Notes under the pieces: generated by a model
The model's database searches: none
What the model was told of the DNA's origin: nothing
What the model saw: the letters and a program-made list of their open reading frames with translations, nothing else
In this document: positions 44,471-54,549 of the stretch, piece after piece
Layout of the letters: every line of letters starts with the position of its first letter
Position numbering within the stretch: the first letter of the stretch is position 1
Source: Pectobacterium aquaticum
GTDB taxonomy: Bacteria; Pseudomonadota; Gammaproteobacteria; Enterobacterales; Enterobacteriaceae
Reading direction: 5' to 3'
Length of the DNA: 64,000 bases
NCBI RefSeq assembly: GCF_003382565.3
Contig: NZ_CP086253.1
Span: 3,224,001 to 3,288,000, forward strand
Position numbers and translations under genes: made by a program

Positions 44471-44920
44471 TTAATCCTGCAAACGCGCAATCTCTTCGCC
44501 AAATTCGCGGATATCTTCAAAGCTGCGATACACCGATGCAAAGCGGATATAAGCCACTTTATCCAGCTTTCTCAACGCTTCCATCACCAGATTCCCCACC
44601 ATCTTGGTGGTAACCTCACGTTCTCCGGTAGCACGAAGATGAGATTTAATGTGATTAATCGCCATTTCGACGTCATCAGAACTGACTGGCCTTTTTTCCA
44701 GCGCTTTCAGCATGCCGCTGCGCAATTTATCCTCATTAAAAGGCTCGCGCACTTCATTGCTTTTGATGACTCGCGGCATCACCAGTTCAGCCACTTCAAA
44801 CGTGGTGAAGCGTTCATGACAAACCAGACACTGCCGACGACGACGGACTTGCGAACCTTCGCCGACCAGACGGGAATCAATGACTTTGGTATCAACAGCG
44901 GAACAAAACGGGCAATGCAT
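44471..44920 (-). CDS. nrdR: Transcriptional repressor NrdR
   Basis: The 149-residue regulator has the N-terminal zinc ribbon (CPFCSAVDTKVIDSR and RQCLVCHERFTTFE) and an ATP-cone domain (PRVIKSNEVREPFNEDKLRSGMLKALEKRPV). It represses ribonucleotide reductase genes according to dATP/ATP. It heads the nrdR-ribD-ribH-nusB-thiL-pgpA series, the same order as in E. coli. Confidence 0.98.
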   Translation of the reverse strand: MHCPFCSAVDTKVIDSRLVGEGSQVRRRRQCLVCHERFTTFEVAELVMPRVIKSNEVREPFNEDKLRSGMLKALEKRPVSSDDVEMAINHIKSHLRATGEREVTTKMVGNLVMEALRKLDKVAYIRFASVYRSFEDIREFGEEIARLQD

Positions 44921-45138
44921 GATGTGTCCTGACCAGTAATCCTTAACGTAGCGACAGTTTACCCTGAATTAACGGACTAACCAAAACTCCTGATCCGCGT
45001 TGCGAAGGGTTTCGCATCTCTTCCCGTAATAGGATGAAAAAAGCTGTCTCACCTATGACTTAGGCTTAATCGCAGCTAAACTCAGCAACAGGGATCAACG
45101 GATCAATAAATAAAAACATCGAAAGGGGAACCACAGAT

Positions 45139-45708
45139 ATGAGAACCCGATATCGCGTACTGACCTTCCTGCCAGCGCTACTTTTGCTCGCGGGATGTTC
45201 TGAACAGCGCCAGATGCCCAAATTGCAGAACCAGATAGGCCAACTCAATCAGCAATTGCAAACGCTGACCGATCAGGCCACAGCATTAGAGCGACAAAAT
45301 GCGTTGAATTCCCTGTCCACCTCCGGCATTTATTTACTGCCTGCGGCGCAAACTAGCACCGTGCTAGAAAGCCGTATTGGTAGACTCAATGTGTCGTTGC
45401 GCAATATCGAGACTGAAGCGAACGGAACAAGCGCGTTGTTGCACATTCGCACGCTTGATGCAAAGGGGCTACCAGCCTTTGGCGCACAGCTTGATTGGGG
45501 GAGGCTCGACCCCGTGAGCGGGAAACCTTTAACGGGCGACACGCAAACACAGTCGTTTGTCGTCTCTCCCACACTATTACCAAAAGCCGAGGCGATTATT
45601 GAATTGCGCCTGAGCGGCCTGTCGCCGGAAGAACTCGGCTTTGTTCGTTTGCATCAGGTTCAGGAAATACAGAGCCCACCGCCCGTTGCCGCAACCGAGT
45701 CCCCTTAA
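45139..45708 (+). CDS. yajI: YajI-like lipoprotein (DUF3251)
   Basis: The 189-residue precursor has a lipoprotein signal with Cys20 (LLLLAGCSEQ). Residues about 28-60 form a likely coiled coil (LQNQIGQLNQQLQTLTDQ), and the following beta-rich region fits the DUF3251 family (IRTLDAKGLPAFGAQLDWG, IIELRLSGLSPEELGFVRLHQV). It is next to nrdR, as yajI is in E. coli. Function is unknown. Confidence 0.85.
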   Translation: MRTRYRVLTFLPALLLLAGCSEQRQMPKLQNQIGQLNQQLQTLTDQATALERQNALNSLSTSGIYLLPAAQTSTVLESRIGRLNVSLRNIETEANGTSALLHIRTLDAKGLPAFGAQLDWGRLDPVSGKPLTGDTQTQSFVVSPTLLPKAEAIIELRLSGLSPEELGFVRLHQVQEIQSPPPVAATESP

Positions 45709-45734
45709 TTAACGCATTTCCTAACGCACAAATG

Positions 45735-45766
45735 CAAAAAACCCCGCGGCGACGCGGGGTTTTTCA
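45735..45766. terminator. Bidirectional terminator between yajI and secF
   Basis: ACCCCGCG-GCGA-CGCGGGGT has six A before and TTTTT after, so it can end yajI on the plus strand and secF on the minus strand. Confidence 0.9.
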
Positions 45767-45783
45767 TATTTACAGTCAGCAGA

Positions 45784-46758
45784 TTAAGGCAGGATAGACG
45801 GTTGGTCCGCCCCTTCTTTTTCCACTTTCTGAACGATCAGGTTTTCACGCTTCATACCCAGTTTCAACGCCAGAGCGGAAGAAACATAGATAGAAGAAAT
45901 CGTACCGATGATCACACCGATAAACATCGTCAACGAGAAGCCATGCAACAAGGCTCCACCGAAAACCATGAGGATCACAATCATCGCCAGCGTGGTCGCT
46001 GATGTGATGATGGTACGATGCAACGTCTGCGTCAGAGAGATGTTGGTAATTTCGTAAGGTGTGCCACGACGAACCTTGCGGAAATTCTCACGAATACGGT
46101 CAGACACCACGATCTTATCGTTAAGCGAATAACCAATTACCGACATCAGCGACGCAATGATCGTTAGGTCTATCTCAATAGAGAACAGAGACAACAGACC
46201 CATCGTGATGATCACATCGTGCCCCAAAGCCAGTACAGCCCCCAAAGCAAGACGCCATTCAAAACGGAAACCGATATAAATGAGGATAGCAATCAGCGCA
46301 GACATCAGCGCCAATGCGCCCGCCTGTGCCAAATCACTCCCCACACTCGGCCCGACGAATTCAATACGTTTCACCGTCGCATGCTGCTGGAAGGTGTCAT
46401 TCACTACCTTCAGCACTTTGTTACCGAGCGCTTCGTTCTCGCTGCCAGAAACGGGTGGCATACGGACCATCACATCACGGCTGCTACCGAAATTCTGCAC
46501 CTGCGGCTCTGAAAACCCAGAGGTCTCTAATGAACTACGCAGGACATCGAGATCGATCGGTTTCTCAAGGTTAATCTCAATGACCGTACCACCGGTAAAA
46601 TCGAGTCCCCAGTTGAAACCACGTACACCCATAATCGCGATAGAAGCGATGATCAGCAAAGCGGAAATGGCAAATGCCAATGTGTCCCAGCGCATGAAAT
46701 CATGGACTTTACGCCCATGATTGAGTTGTTCAATGTTGTATTCCTGTTCCTGTGCCAC
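45784..46758 (-). CDS. secF: Protein translocase subunit SecF
   Basis: The 324-residue RND-fold membrane protein has six helices and the conserved FTGGTVIEINLEKP in P1, GYSLNDKIVVSDRIRENF in helices 4-5 and TTLAMIVILMVFGG. With SecD it uses the proton gradient to pull exported proteins out of SecYEG. It lies nine bases behind secD. Confidence 0.97.
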   Translation of the reverse strand: MAQEQEYNIEQLNHGRKVHDFMRWDTLAFAISALLIIASIAIMGVRGFNWGLDFTGGTVIEINLEKPIDLDVLRSSLETSGFSEPQVQNFGSSRDVMVRMPPVSGSENEALGNKVLKVVNDTFQQHATVKRIEFVGPSVGSDLAQAGALALMSALIAILIYIGFRFEWRLALGAVLALGHDVIITMGLLSLFSIEIDLTIIASLMSVIGYSLNDKIVVSDRIRENFRKVRRGTPYEITNISLTQTLHRTIITSATTLAMIVILMVFGGALLHGFSLTMFIGVIIGTISSIYVSSALALKLGMKRENLIVQKVEKEGADQPSILP

Positions 46759-46767
46759 AACGCACTC

Positions 46768-48615
46768 CTAGATAGACAGCTTGTTGATACGTTTACCGCC
46801 GTAAAGCAGGTTAACGATGGCACGAGTACCGACGATCGCCGTAAACATTGAGGTCGCAATCCCAATCGCAGTCGTGATAGCAAACCCTTTGATAGAACCG
46901 GTACCAACCGCATACAGGATGATGACTTTAATCAACGTCGTGATGTTCGCATCAACAATCGAACTGAATGCACCTTTGTAGCCCTCATGAATGGCCTGTT
47001 GCACGGAGCGACCATTACTGAGTTCTTCTTTGATACGTTCGTTAATGAGTACGTTAGCATCGACTGCAACCGCCAGCGTAAGCACGATACCTGCGATACC
47101 CGGCATGGTCAGCGTCGCCCCTGGCAGCAGCGACATCACGCCGACAATCAACACCAGGTTAGCAACCAGAGCACTGGTTGCGATAACACCAAACTTCTTG
47201 TAGAAGAAGACCATAAAGAGGATCGATGCGATCAAGCCCCACAAACAGGCTTCCAGCCCCTGAGTGATGTTTTGCATCCCCAGCGTTGGCCCAATAGTAC
47301 GTTCTTCAACGATCTGGATCGGTGCAATCAGCGCACCCGCACGCAACAACAGAGAAAGCTGACGCGCTTCGTTCGGGTTATCAATGCCGGTAATACGGAA
47401 GCTGTTACCTAGTCGCGACTGAATCGTCGCTACGTTGATCACTTCTTCGTGTTTTTCCAATATCGAACGGCCAGTCGCATCTTTCTTGCCGCTGTCTTTG
47501 TATTCCACAAAGAGCGTCGCCATCAGCTTACCGATACTGTCTTTGGTGAAGTTAGACATGGTGTTGCCACCCGCGCTGTCCAGAGAAATATTCACCTGAG
47601 GCTGGTTGTATTCATCCGTACTCGATGTCGAATCGGTAATATGGTCGCCCGTCAGAATCACACGCTTGAACAACACCACAGGTGAGCCGTCACGCATGTT
47701 CTTCACTTCAGAGTCGCCCGGCACGCGGCCGTTCGCCGCTGCGGTTGCATCAGCATTACTGTTTACCAGACGGAATTCCAGCGTAGCGGTTGCACCAAGA
47801 ATTTCTTTCGCGCGCGCCGTGTCCTGAATACCCGGTAACTCAACGACGATACGGTCAGCACCCTGACGCTGTACCAGAGGCTCAGCAACACCCAGTTGGT
47901 TCACACGGTTACGCAGGATATTGATGTTCTGCTGTACGGCGTATTCACGTGCTTCACGCAGACGTTCGTCAGACATCACTGCGCGTAGCAGGTTGCTGTC
48001 GCTGCTGCTGAGAACCAAATTACGGTGACGAATCGTAAGATAATTGAGGCCGTCATCACGCGTTTGAGCATCACGGAAACGAATTTCGACACCGTAATTA
48101 TCAATTTTACGCACGGAGGCATAAGGAATGTTCTTCTCACGCAGATCGCTGCGCAAAGAGTCCATGGTTTGTTCTTGTAGTTTACCCAGCGCCGTATCCA
48201 TATCCACTTCCATCAGGAAGTGAACGCCGCCGCGCAGGTCAAGCCCCAATTTCATCGGTTCAGCGCCCAACAACCGCAGCCAGGTTGGCGTAGCAGGTGC
48301 AAGGTTAAGTGCAACGACGAACTTTTCCCCCAGCTCATTAACGAGCGCTTCACGCGCGCGGAGCTGAACATCAGGGTTAGAGAAGCGAGCCAGAATTGCA
48401 CCATTTTCCAATGCAATCGACTTACTGGTAATGTTCTGTTCTTTTAAAACATTCTGGACTTGGATCAGCGTCGTTTCGCTGGCGGCGGTTCCCCGCGCGC
48501 CAGTAACTTGTACCGCCGGATCCTCACCATATAGGTTAGGAAGTGCGTAGAGCAGGCCGACGAACAACACCACGACCAGCATCAGGTACTTCCACAAAGG
48601 ATAACGATTTAACAC
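46768..48615 (-). CDS. secD: Protein translocase subunit SecD
   Basis: The 615-residue partner of SecF starts MLNRYPLWKYLMLVVVLF and has the large periplasmic P1 domain (LGLDLRGGVHFLMEVD, VELPGIQDTARAKEILG) and six membrane helices with AVDANVLINERIKEEL, a conserved charged helix for proton flow. It lies between yajC and secF. Length equals E. coli SecD. Confidence 0.97.
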   Translation of the reverse strand: MLNRYPLWKYLMLVVVLFVGLLYALPNLYGEDPAVQVTGARGTAASETTLIQVQNVLKEQNITSKSIALENGAILARFSNPDVQLRAREALVNELGEKFVVALNLAPATPTWLRLLGAEPMKLGLDLRGGVHFLMEVDMDTALGKLQEQTMDSLRSDLREKNIPYASVRKIDNYGVEIRFRDAQTRDDGLNYLTIRHRNLVLSSSDSNLLRAVMSDERLREAREYAVQQNINILRNRVNQLGVAEPLVQRQGADRIVVELPGIQDTARAKEILGATATLEFRLVNSNADATAAANGRVPGDSEVKNMRDGSPVVLFKRVILTGDHITDSTSSTDEYNQPQVNISLDSAGGNTMSNFTKDSIGKLMATLFVEYKDSGKKDATGRSILEKHEEVINVATIQSRLGNSFRITGIDNPNEARQLSLLLRAGALIAPIQIVEERTIGPTLGMQNITQGLEACLWGLIASILFMVFFYKKFGVIATSALVANLVLIVGVMSLLPGATLTMPGIAGIVLTLAVAVDANVLINERIKEELSNGRSVQQAIHEGYKGAFSSIVDANITTLIKVIILYAVGTGSIKGFAITTAIGIATSMFTAIVGTRAIVNLLYGGKRINKLSI

Positions 48616-48642
48616 GGCAGTTCCCTTCGGAAAAATCGGAAA

Positions 48643-48975
48643 TTACAGGGCCTTAATCGTGCCCTTCGGCAGCACGGCAGCCACGAAATCACGTTTGATA
48701 ACCACTTCATTGGTCTCGTTCAACGCAATCGCAATATAGCCAGTTTCGGACACTTTGGTTACGCGACCAACCAGACCACCGGTCGTTAATACTTCATCGC
48801 CCTTGCCGATAGAATCCATTAACTTTTTGTGTTCCTTGGCGCGTTTTTGCTGAGGACGCAGGATCATAAAGTAGAAAATCAGACCAAAAACGGCCAGCAT
48901 AATAACCAGAGAGTACGGGCTTCCCTGAGCCGGAGCGCCAGTTGCAGCTACAGCATCGGAGATGAAAAGACTCAT
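48643..48975 (-). CDS. yajC: Sec translocon accessory protein YajC
   Basis: The 110-residue protein has one N-terminal membrane helix (SLVIMLAVFGLIFYFMILRPQQKR) and a small cytosolic domain with VLTTGGLVGRVTKVSETGYIAIALN. It associates with SecDF-SecYEG. Located between tgt and secD, as in E. coli; it probably shares their transcript. Confidence 0.96.
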   Translation of the reverse strand: MSLFISDAVAATGAPAQGSPYSLVIMLAVFGLIFYFMILRPQQKRAKEHKKLMDSIGKGDEVLTTGGLVGRVTKVSETGYIAIALNETNEVVIKRDFVAAVLPKGTIKAL

Positions 48976-49084
48976 TTAAATATCCTCTTTTTTGTCAAAA
49001 GATAAGCTATCAAAAAGATAAGTTATCAACCTTACAATCGTGAAAACGCTTCACAGCAAAATGCAATTCATAGCAAACGGGCTG

Positions 49085-50230
49085 TCAGTTGCTTGTGGCA
49101 ACGTCTTTTTCAGCAAGCGGCGGAATGGGTTTGCCTATCCGTTGGTAAAAATCCACCACAAAGTGCTCTAATTTACCCTCTTCAATGGCCTGACGTAAAC
49201 CCGCCATTAAACGCTGATAATAGCGCAAGTTATGAATGGTATTGAGTCGTGCGCCGAGTATTTCGTTGCAACGGTCAAGATGATGCAAGTAGGCGCGGCT
49301 ATAATTGCGACACGTGTAGCAATCACAGTGTTCATCCAGCGAGCTAACGTCATCTTTATGCTTCGCATTACGGATTTTCACTACGCCATCAGTCACGAAG
49401 AGATGCCCGTTACGTGCGTTGCGCGTTGGCATCACGCAGTCAAACATATCGACACCACGGCGGACACCTTCAACCAAGTCTTCTGGTTTGCCAACGCCCA
49501 TCAAATAGCGTGGTTTATCTTCTGGAATCTGCGGGCAAACGTGCTCCAGAATACGGTGCATATCTTCTTTCGGCTCACCTACCGCCAAACCGCCCACAGC
49601 GTACCCATCAAAGCCAATGTCTACCAGCCCTTTTACGGATACATCACGTAAATCTTCGTAAACACTTCCCTGAATAATACCGAACAGCGCATTTTTATTC
49701 TCCAGCTCATCAAAACGCTGACGGCTGCGTTTCGCCCAGCGCAGTGACATCTCCATCGAGCGCTTGGCGTAATCCCAATCAGCAGGGTACGGCGTACACT
49801 CATCAAAGATCATGACGATGTCGGAACCGAGATCGTGCTGAATCTCCATCGATTTTTCCGGGCTCAGGAAAATCGAATCCCCGTTGATCGGGTTACGGAA
49901 ATGCACGCCCTGTTCGGTAATCTTGCGAATATCGCCGAGGCTGAACACCTGAAAACCGCCGGAGTCCGTCAGAATCGGGCCGTGCCAGTTCATGAAGTCG
50001 TGCAGATCGCCGTGCAGCTTCATGATTTCCTGACCGGGACGCAGCCACAGATGGAACGTATTGCCGAGCAAAATCTGTGCGCCAGTTTCTTTCACTTCTT
50101 CCGGCGTCATGCCTTTCACCGTGCCGTACGTCCCCACGGGCATAAAAGCCGGGGTTTCCACTACGCCACGTTCAAAAATTAATCTGCCGCGTCGCGCACG
50201 GCCGTCCGTTGTTTGTAATTCGTACTTCAC
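49085..50230 (-). CDS. tgt: tRNA-guanine transglycosylase
   Basis: The 381-residue enzyme exchanges guanine 34 of GUN-anticodon tRNAs for preQ1. It has the catalytic Asp in LTDSGGFQVFSLG, the second Asp in RRGVDMFDCVMPTRNARNG and the zinc site CDCYTCRNYSRAYLHHL. It works downstream of QueC and before QueA. queA lies 96 bases upstream on the same strand. Confidence 0.98.
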   Translation of the reverse strand: MKYELQTTDGRARRGRLIFERGVVETPAFMPVGTYGTVKGMTPEEVKETGAQILLGNTFHLWLRPGQEIMKLHGDLHDFMNWHGPILTDSGGFQVFSLGDIRKITEQGVHFRNPINGDSIFLSPEKSMEIQHDLGSDIVMIFDECTPYPADWDYAKRSMEMSLRWAKRSRQRFDELENKNALFGIIQGSVYEDLRDVSVKGLVDIGFDGYAVGGLAVGEPKEDMHRILEHVCPQIPEDKPRYLMGVGKPEDLVEGVRRGVDMFDCVMPTRNARNGHLFVTDGVVKIRNAKHKDDVSSLDEHCDCYTCRNYSRAYLHHLDRCNEILGARLNTIHNLRYYQRLMAGLRQAIEEGKLEHFVVDFYQRIGKPIPPLAEKDVATSN

Positions 50231-50326
50231 TTAGCCTCCGGCATCAGAAAAACAGTCTGATGGTAATGATGTATTAACGCCTGACAGAGCGTGGTCTGTG
50301 ACGTTCCTATTATGTGGAAAGCGGGT

Positions 50327-51394
50327 TTATCCCACTTTTTCCTGTTCGGCCATCGGGTTGTGCGTAATGAACATCGCATCACCGTAGCTGAAAAAACGAT
50401 ATTGCTCTGCCACCGCCTGACGGTAGGCAGACATCGTGTTCTGGTAACCGGCAAAGGCCGACACCAGCATGATTAACGTCGATTCGGGTAAATGGAAATT
50501 GGTCACTAGCGCATCAATAATGCGGTAGTGATAGCCCGGATAGATGAAAATTTTGGTATCGCCGAAGAACGGTTCGATCGCCGCATTCTGGCTGGCCTGC
50601 GCGGCACTTTCCAGTGAACGTACCGAAGTGGTGCCAACGGCGATCACGCGGTTTCCCCGCGCTTTGCACGCCAGAACAGCATCAACGACGTCCTGCGGCA
50701 CTTCGGCATATTCGGCGTGCATGATGTGATCTTCAATCGTGTCGACGCGTACAGGCTGGAAAGTCCCCGCCCCGACGTGCAGCGTAACGAACGCCATATC
50801 GATGCCCTTATCGCGCAGCGCGGCCAACATCGGCTCATCAAAATGCAAGCCTGCCGTCGGTGCCGCTACGGCACCCGGACGCTGGCTATACACCGTCTGA
50901 TAAAGCTCGCGGTCGGCGTCTTCATCAGGCCTGTCGATATAAGGCGGCAACGGCATGTGGCCGATATCATTCAGAATCGACAGGACATCGCGAGCATCAT
51001 CGAAATGCAGCTCAAATAGCGCATCGTGGCGAGCGGCCATCATGGCCTTGACGCTTTCGTCATCGCCGAGCAGCAGTTCTGCGCCCGGCTTCGGCGCTTT
51101 TGACGCCCGAACGTGCGCCAGCACCCGATGATCATCCAACACGCGCTCAACCAGCACTTCCAGCTTGCCGCCGCTGGCTTTACGACCAAACAAACGAGCG
51201 GGAATCACACGCGTATTGTTGAACACCAGAAGATCGCCGGGATTCAGTTTATCCAGCAAATCGGTAAACACACCGTGCGTCAGATTTCCCGTCGGCCCGT
51301 CCAGCGATAGCAGGCGGCAACCACTGCGTTCCGCTTGTGGATAATGGGCAATCAATGATTCAGGAAGTTCAAACGAAAAATCGGTAACACGCAT
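50327..51394 (-). CDS. queA: S-adenosylmethionine:tRNA ribosyltransferase-isomerase
   Basis: The 355-residue enzyme converts preQ1 in tRNA to epoxyqueuosine using the ribosyl part of SAM. Motifs are FELPESLIAHYPQAERSGCRLL, VFNNTRVIPARLFG, PTAGLHFDEPMLAAL and TLHVGAGTFQPVR. It heads queA-tgt-yajC-secD-secF and is divergent from acpH. Confidence 0.98.
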   Translation of the reverse strand: MRVTDFSFELPESLIAHYPQAERSGCRLLSLDGPTGNLTHGVFTDLLDKLNPGDLLVFNNTRVIPARLFGRKASGGKLEVLVERVLDDHRVLAHVRASKAPKPGAELLLGDDESVKAMMAARHDALFELHFDDARDVLSILNDIGHMPLPPYIDRPDEDADRELYQTVYSQRPGAVAAPTAGLHFDEPMLAALRDKGIDMAFVTLHVGAGTFQPVRVDTIEDHIMHAEYAEVPQDVVDAVLACKARGNRVIAVGTTSVRSLESAAQASQNAAIEPFFGDTKIFIYPGYHYRIIDALVTNFHLPESTLIMLVSAFAGYQNTMSAYRQAVAEQYRFFSYGDAMFITHNPMAEQEKVG

Positions 51395-51573
51395 GGCAAT
51401 TCACTTAGCTGTAATACATTAAAAATGGGCGGCCTAGTCTAGAGCCGCAAGCGCATGGCTGCAAGAAATAAGCACACGGCAGGCGTAATGCATCACAGTC
51501 AAAGTCGGCGGTTTCCCACTTTGCCATGTAAGAGGGCGTGCACAATAAAAGAAGAAACGGATATACTATTCCA

Positions 51574-52155
51574 ATGAATTTTCTCGCTCATCTCCATCTG
51601 GCCACGCTGGCCGACAGCTCCCTATTAGGTAATCTGATGGCGGATTTCGTGCGCGGTAACCCGCAGGACAGCTACGCTGACGAGATCGTCGCGGGTATTC
51701 GTCTGCATCGTCGTGTTGATTCACTGACCGACAGCCTGCCGGAAGTCAAACAGGCACGTCAGTATTTCAGCGATGAATTCCGCCGCGTGTCGCCGATTAC
51801 GCTAGATGTGCTGTGGGATCACTATCTTGCGCGTCACTGGCTACAACTGGTGCCGGACACGCCCTTACAAGCCTTTATCGACAGCGCGCAATCACAAATC
51901 GAGCCGCATCTGGCACTGACGCCTGAACGCTTTCAGAACCTGAATCGCTATCTGTGGCCGGAACGCTGGATGACGCGTTACGCAGAGCTGCCGTTTATCG
52001 CCGATGTGCTGCACAGAATGTCGGTACGCCGCCCGAAACTGGCCGCGCTGTCCGGCTCTTTTCAGGATATCGAGCAGCACTATCACCAATTTGAAACACT
52101 TTTCTGGCAGTTTTATCCACGGATGATGCAATTAGCGAAAGCGCAGCAGTTATAA
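51574..52155 (+). CDS. acpH: Acyl carrier protein phosphodiesterase
   Basis: The start at 51574 (MNFLAHLHLATLADSSLLGNLMADFVRG) matches E. coli AcpH and gives the same length, 193 residues. The HD-like phosphodiesterase removes the 4'-phosphopantetheine group from holo-ACP; conserved metal-binding residues are in HLHLA, NLMADF and LHRRVDSLTD. It is immediately upstream of the ERIC/IS110 insertion site (32 bases). Confidence 0.94.
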   Translation: MNFLAHLHLATLADSSLLGNLMADFVRGNPQDSYADEIVAGIRLHRRVDSLTDSLPEVKQARQYFSDEFRRVSPITLDVLWDHYLARHWLQLVPDTPLQAFIDSAQSQIEPHLALTPERFQNLNRYLWPERWMTRYAELPFIADVLHRMSVRRPKLAALSGSFQDIEQHYHQFETLFWQFYPRMMQLAKAQQL

Positions 52156-52186
52156 GATCGCGATTTTTCCGTTTTTCTACGCGGTG

Positions 52187-52194
52187 TATACCCT
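52187..52194. repeat. Left tip of the ERIC element split by the IS110 insertion
   Basis: TATACCCT is the terminus expected before AAATAATTCGAG in an ERIC element. The rest of the same element starts at 53360 beyond the insertion, so joining the two restores TATACCCTAAATAATTCG. Confidence 0.85.
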
Positions 52195-52212
52195 TGTATC
52201 TTGAAGTTTAGG

Positions 52213-52218
52213 TATTAT
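52213..52218 (+). promoter_or_regulatory. Left-end -10 box, possible half of a circular-junction promoter
   Basis: TATTAT at 52213-52218 is a good -10. In the integrated state its -35 position (52190-52195) reads ACCCTT. If the element circularises, right end joined to left end through CT, the same position reads TTGCTT with a 17-base spacer. This matches the known IS110 feature of a promoter formed at the joined ends. Inferred. Confidence 0.45.
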
Positions 52219-52224
52219 TGACAA

Positions 52225-53337
<1,113 letters not shown>

Positions 53338-53344
53338 AAAATAG

Positions 53345-53545
<201 letters not shown>

Positions 53546-53723
53546 TGTCCTTTCCATCAAAAGGGCTAATGTAGCCTCTTGAAAGGAAATAGCGATGAGT
53601 TCAATAGACAGAAGCTATCTCATTGATTGGTCTCTTTGCCTGTATTCACTCAGGCAGAATCCCTATACTAATCGCTGTTTTTTTATATCATCCGATCATT
53701 AACCGCTATCTACAGGAGTAATT

Positions 53724-54326
53724 ATGGTCCTGGTAACTCGTCAAGCCCCAGACTTCACCGCAGCTGCCGTTTTAGGCAGTGGCGAAATCGTCGAAAATTT
53801 CAACCTGAAGAAGCACATCAACGGTAAAGCTGCCGTGATCTTCTTCTGGCCGATGGACTTCACCTTCGTTTGTCCGTCAGAGCTGATTGCTTTCGATCAT
53901 CGCTATGCCGAGTTCAAGAAACGCGGTGTAGAAGTGGTTGGCGTGTCCTTCGACTCCGAGTTTGTTCACAACGCATGGCGTAAAACCCCTGTGGACAAAG
54001 GCGGCATCGGCGAAGTGCAATACGCGATGGTTGCTGATATCAAACGCGAAATCCAGAAGGCCTACGGCATTGAGCACCCAGAAGCCGGTGTTGCACTGCG
54101 TGGTTCTTTCCTGATCGACAAAAATGGCGTGGTTCGTCACCAGGTGGTGAACGATCTGCCGCTGGGTCGTAACATCGATGAAATGCTGCGTACCGTTGAC
54201 GCCCTGCAATTCCACGAAGAGCACGGCGAAGTGTGCCCGGCACAGTGGGAAAAAGGTAAATCCGGTATGGGCGCGTCACCAGACGGCGTAGCGAAATACC
54301 TGTCTGAGAACGCAGACAAGCTGTAA
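53724..54326 (+). CDS. Typical 2-Cys peroxiredoxin (AhpC/Prx1 type)
   Basis: The 200-residue enzyme reduces hydrogen peroxide and organic peroxides. The peroxidatic Cys50 lies in FTFVCPSELIAF and the resolving Cys171 in GEVCPAQWEKGKSG; both are followed by the C-terminal helix of sensitive 2-Cys peroxiredoxins (YLSENADKL). It resembles the stand-alone peroxiredoxin C of Yersinia and Pectobacterium more than AhpC of the ahpCF operon, since no ahpF follows. CAGGAG lies seven bases upstream of the ATG. The nearby TATACT (53664-53669) may be its -10. Confidence 0.93.
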   Translation: MVLVTRQAPDFTAAAVLGSGEIVENFNLKKHINGKAAVIFFWPMDFTFVCPSELIAFDHRYAEFKKRGVEVVGVSFDSEFVHNAWRKTPVDKGGIGEVQYAMVADIKREIQKAYGIEHPEAGVALRGSFLIDKNGVVRHQVVNDLPLGRNIDEMLRTVDALQFHEEHGEVCPAQWEKGKSGMGASPDGVAKYLSENADKL

Positions 54327-54360
54327 TTCCTCATCCTGCCGACATGGCAATATGATGACC

Positions 54361-54389
54361 AAGCCAGTTGCTATGCAGCTGGCTTTTTC
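54361..54389 (+). terminator. Intrinsic terminator after the peroxiredoxin gene
   Basis: AGCCAGTTGC-TAT-GCAGCTGGCT (ten pairs, one wobble) followed by TTTTCTTTA, 35 bases after the stop codon. Confidence 0.85.
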
Positions 54390-54549
54390 TTTACCTGTAA
54401 TTTATCCCTCTGTTCTTCTTCACATCTCACTACATCTTCCCAGCGATATCTTAAATAATACAAAAGGTTGACTAGGGGTGCTAAATCCTTAGCCTTAAAG
54501 CCACATCGTGTTAATGCACGACAGATTCATTGGAATAAAAGGAGAACGC

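Noticed and set aside
53595..53702. A 35-codon frame (MSSIDRSYLIDWSLC...) before the peroxiredoxin gene, with AAAGGA upstream
   Set aside because: No family resemblance, and it overlaps the likely promoter (TATACT at 53664). Conservation would be needed to call it.
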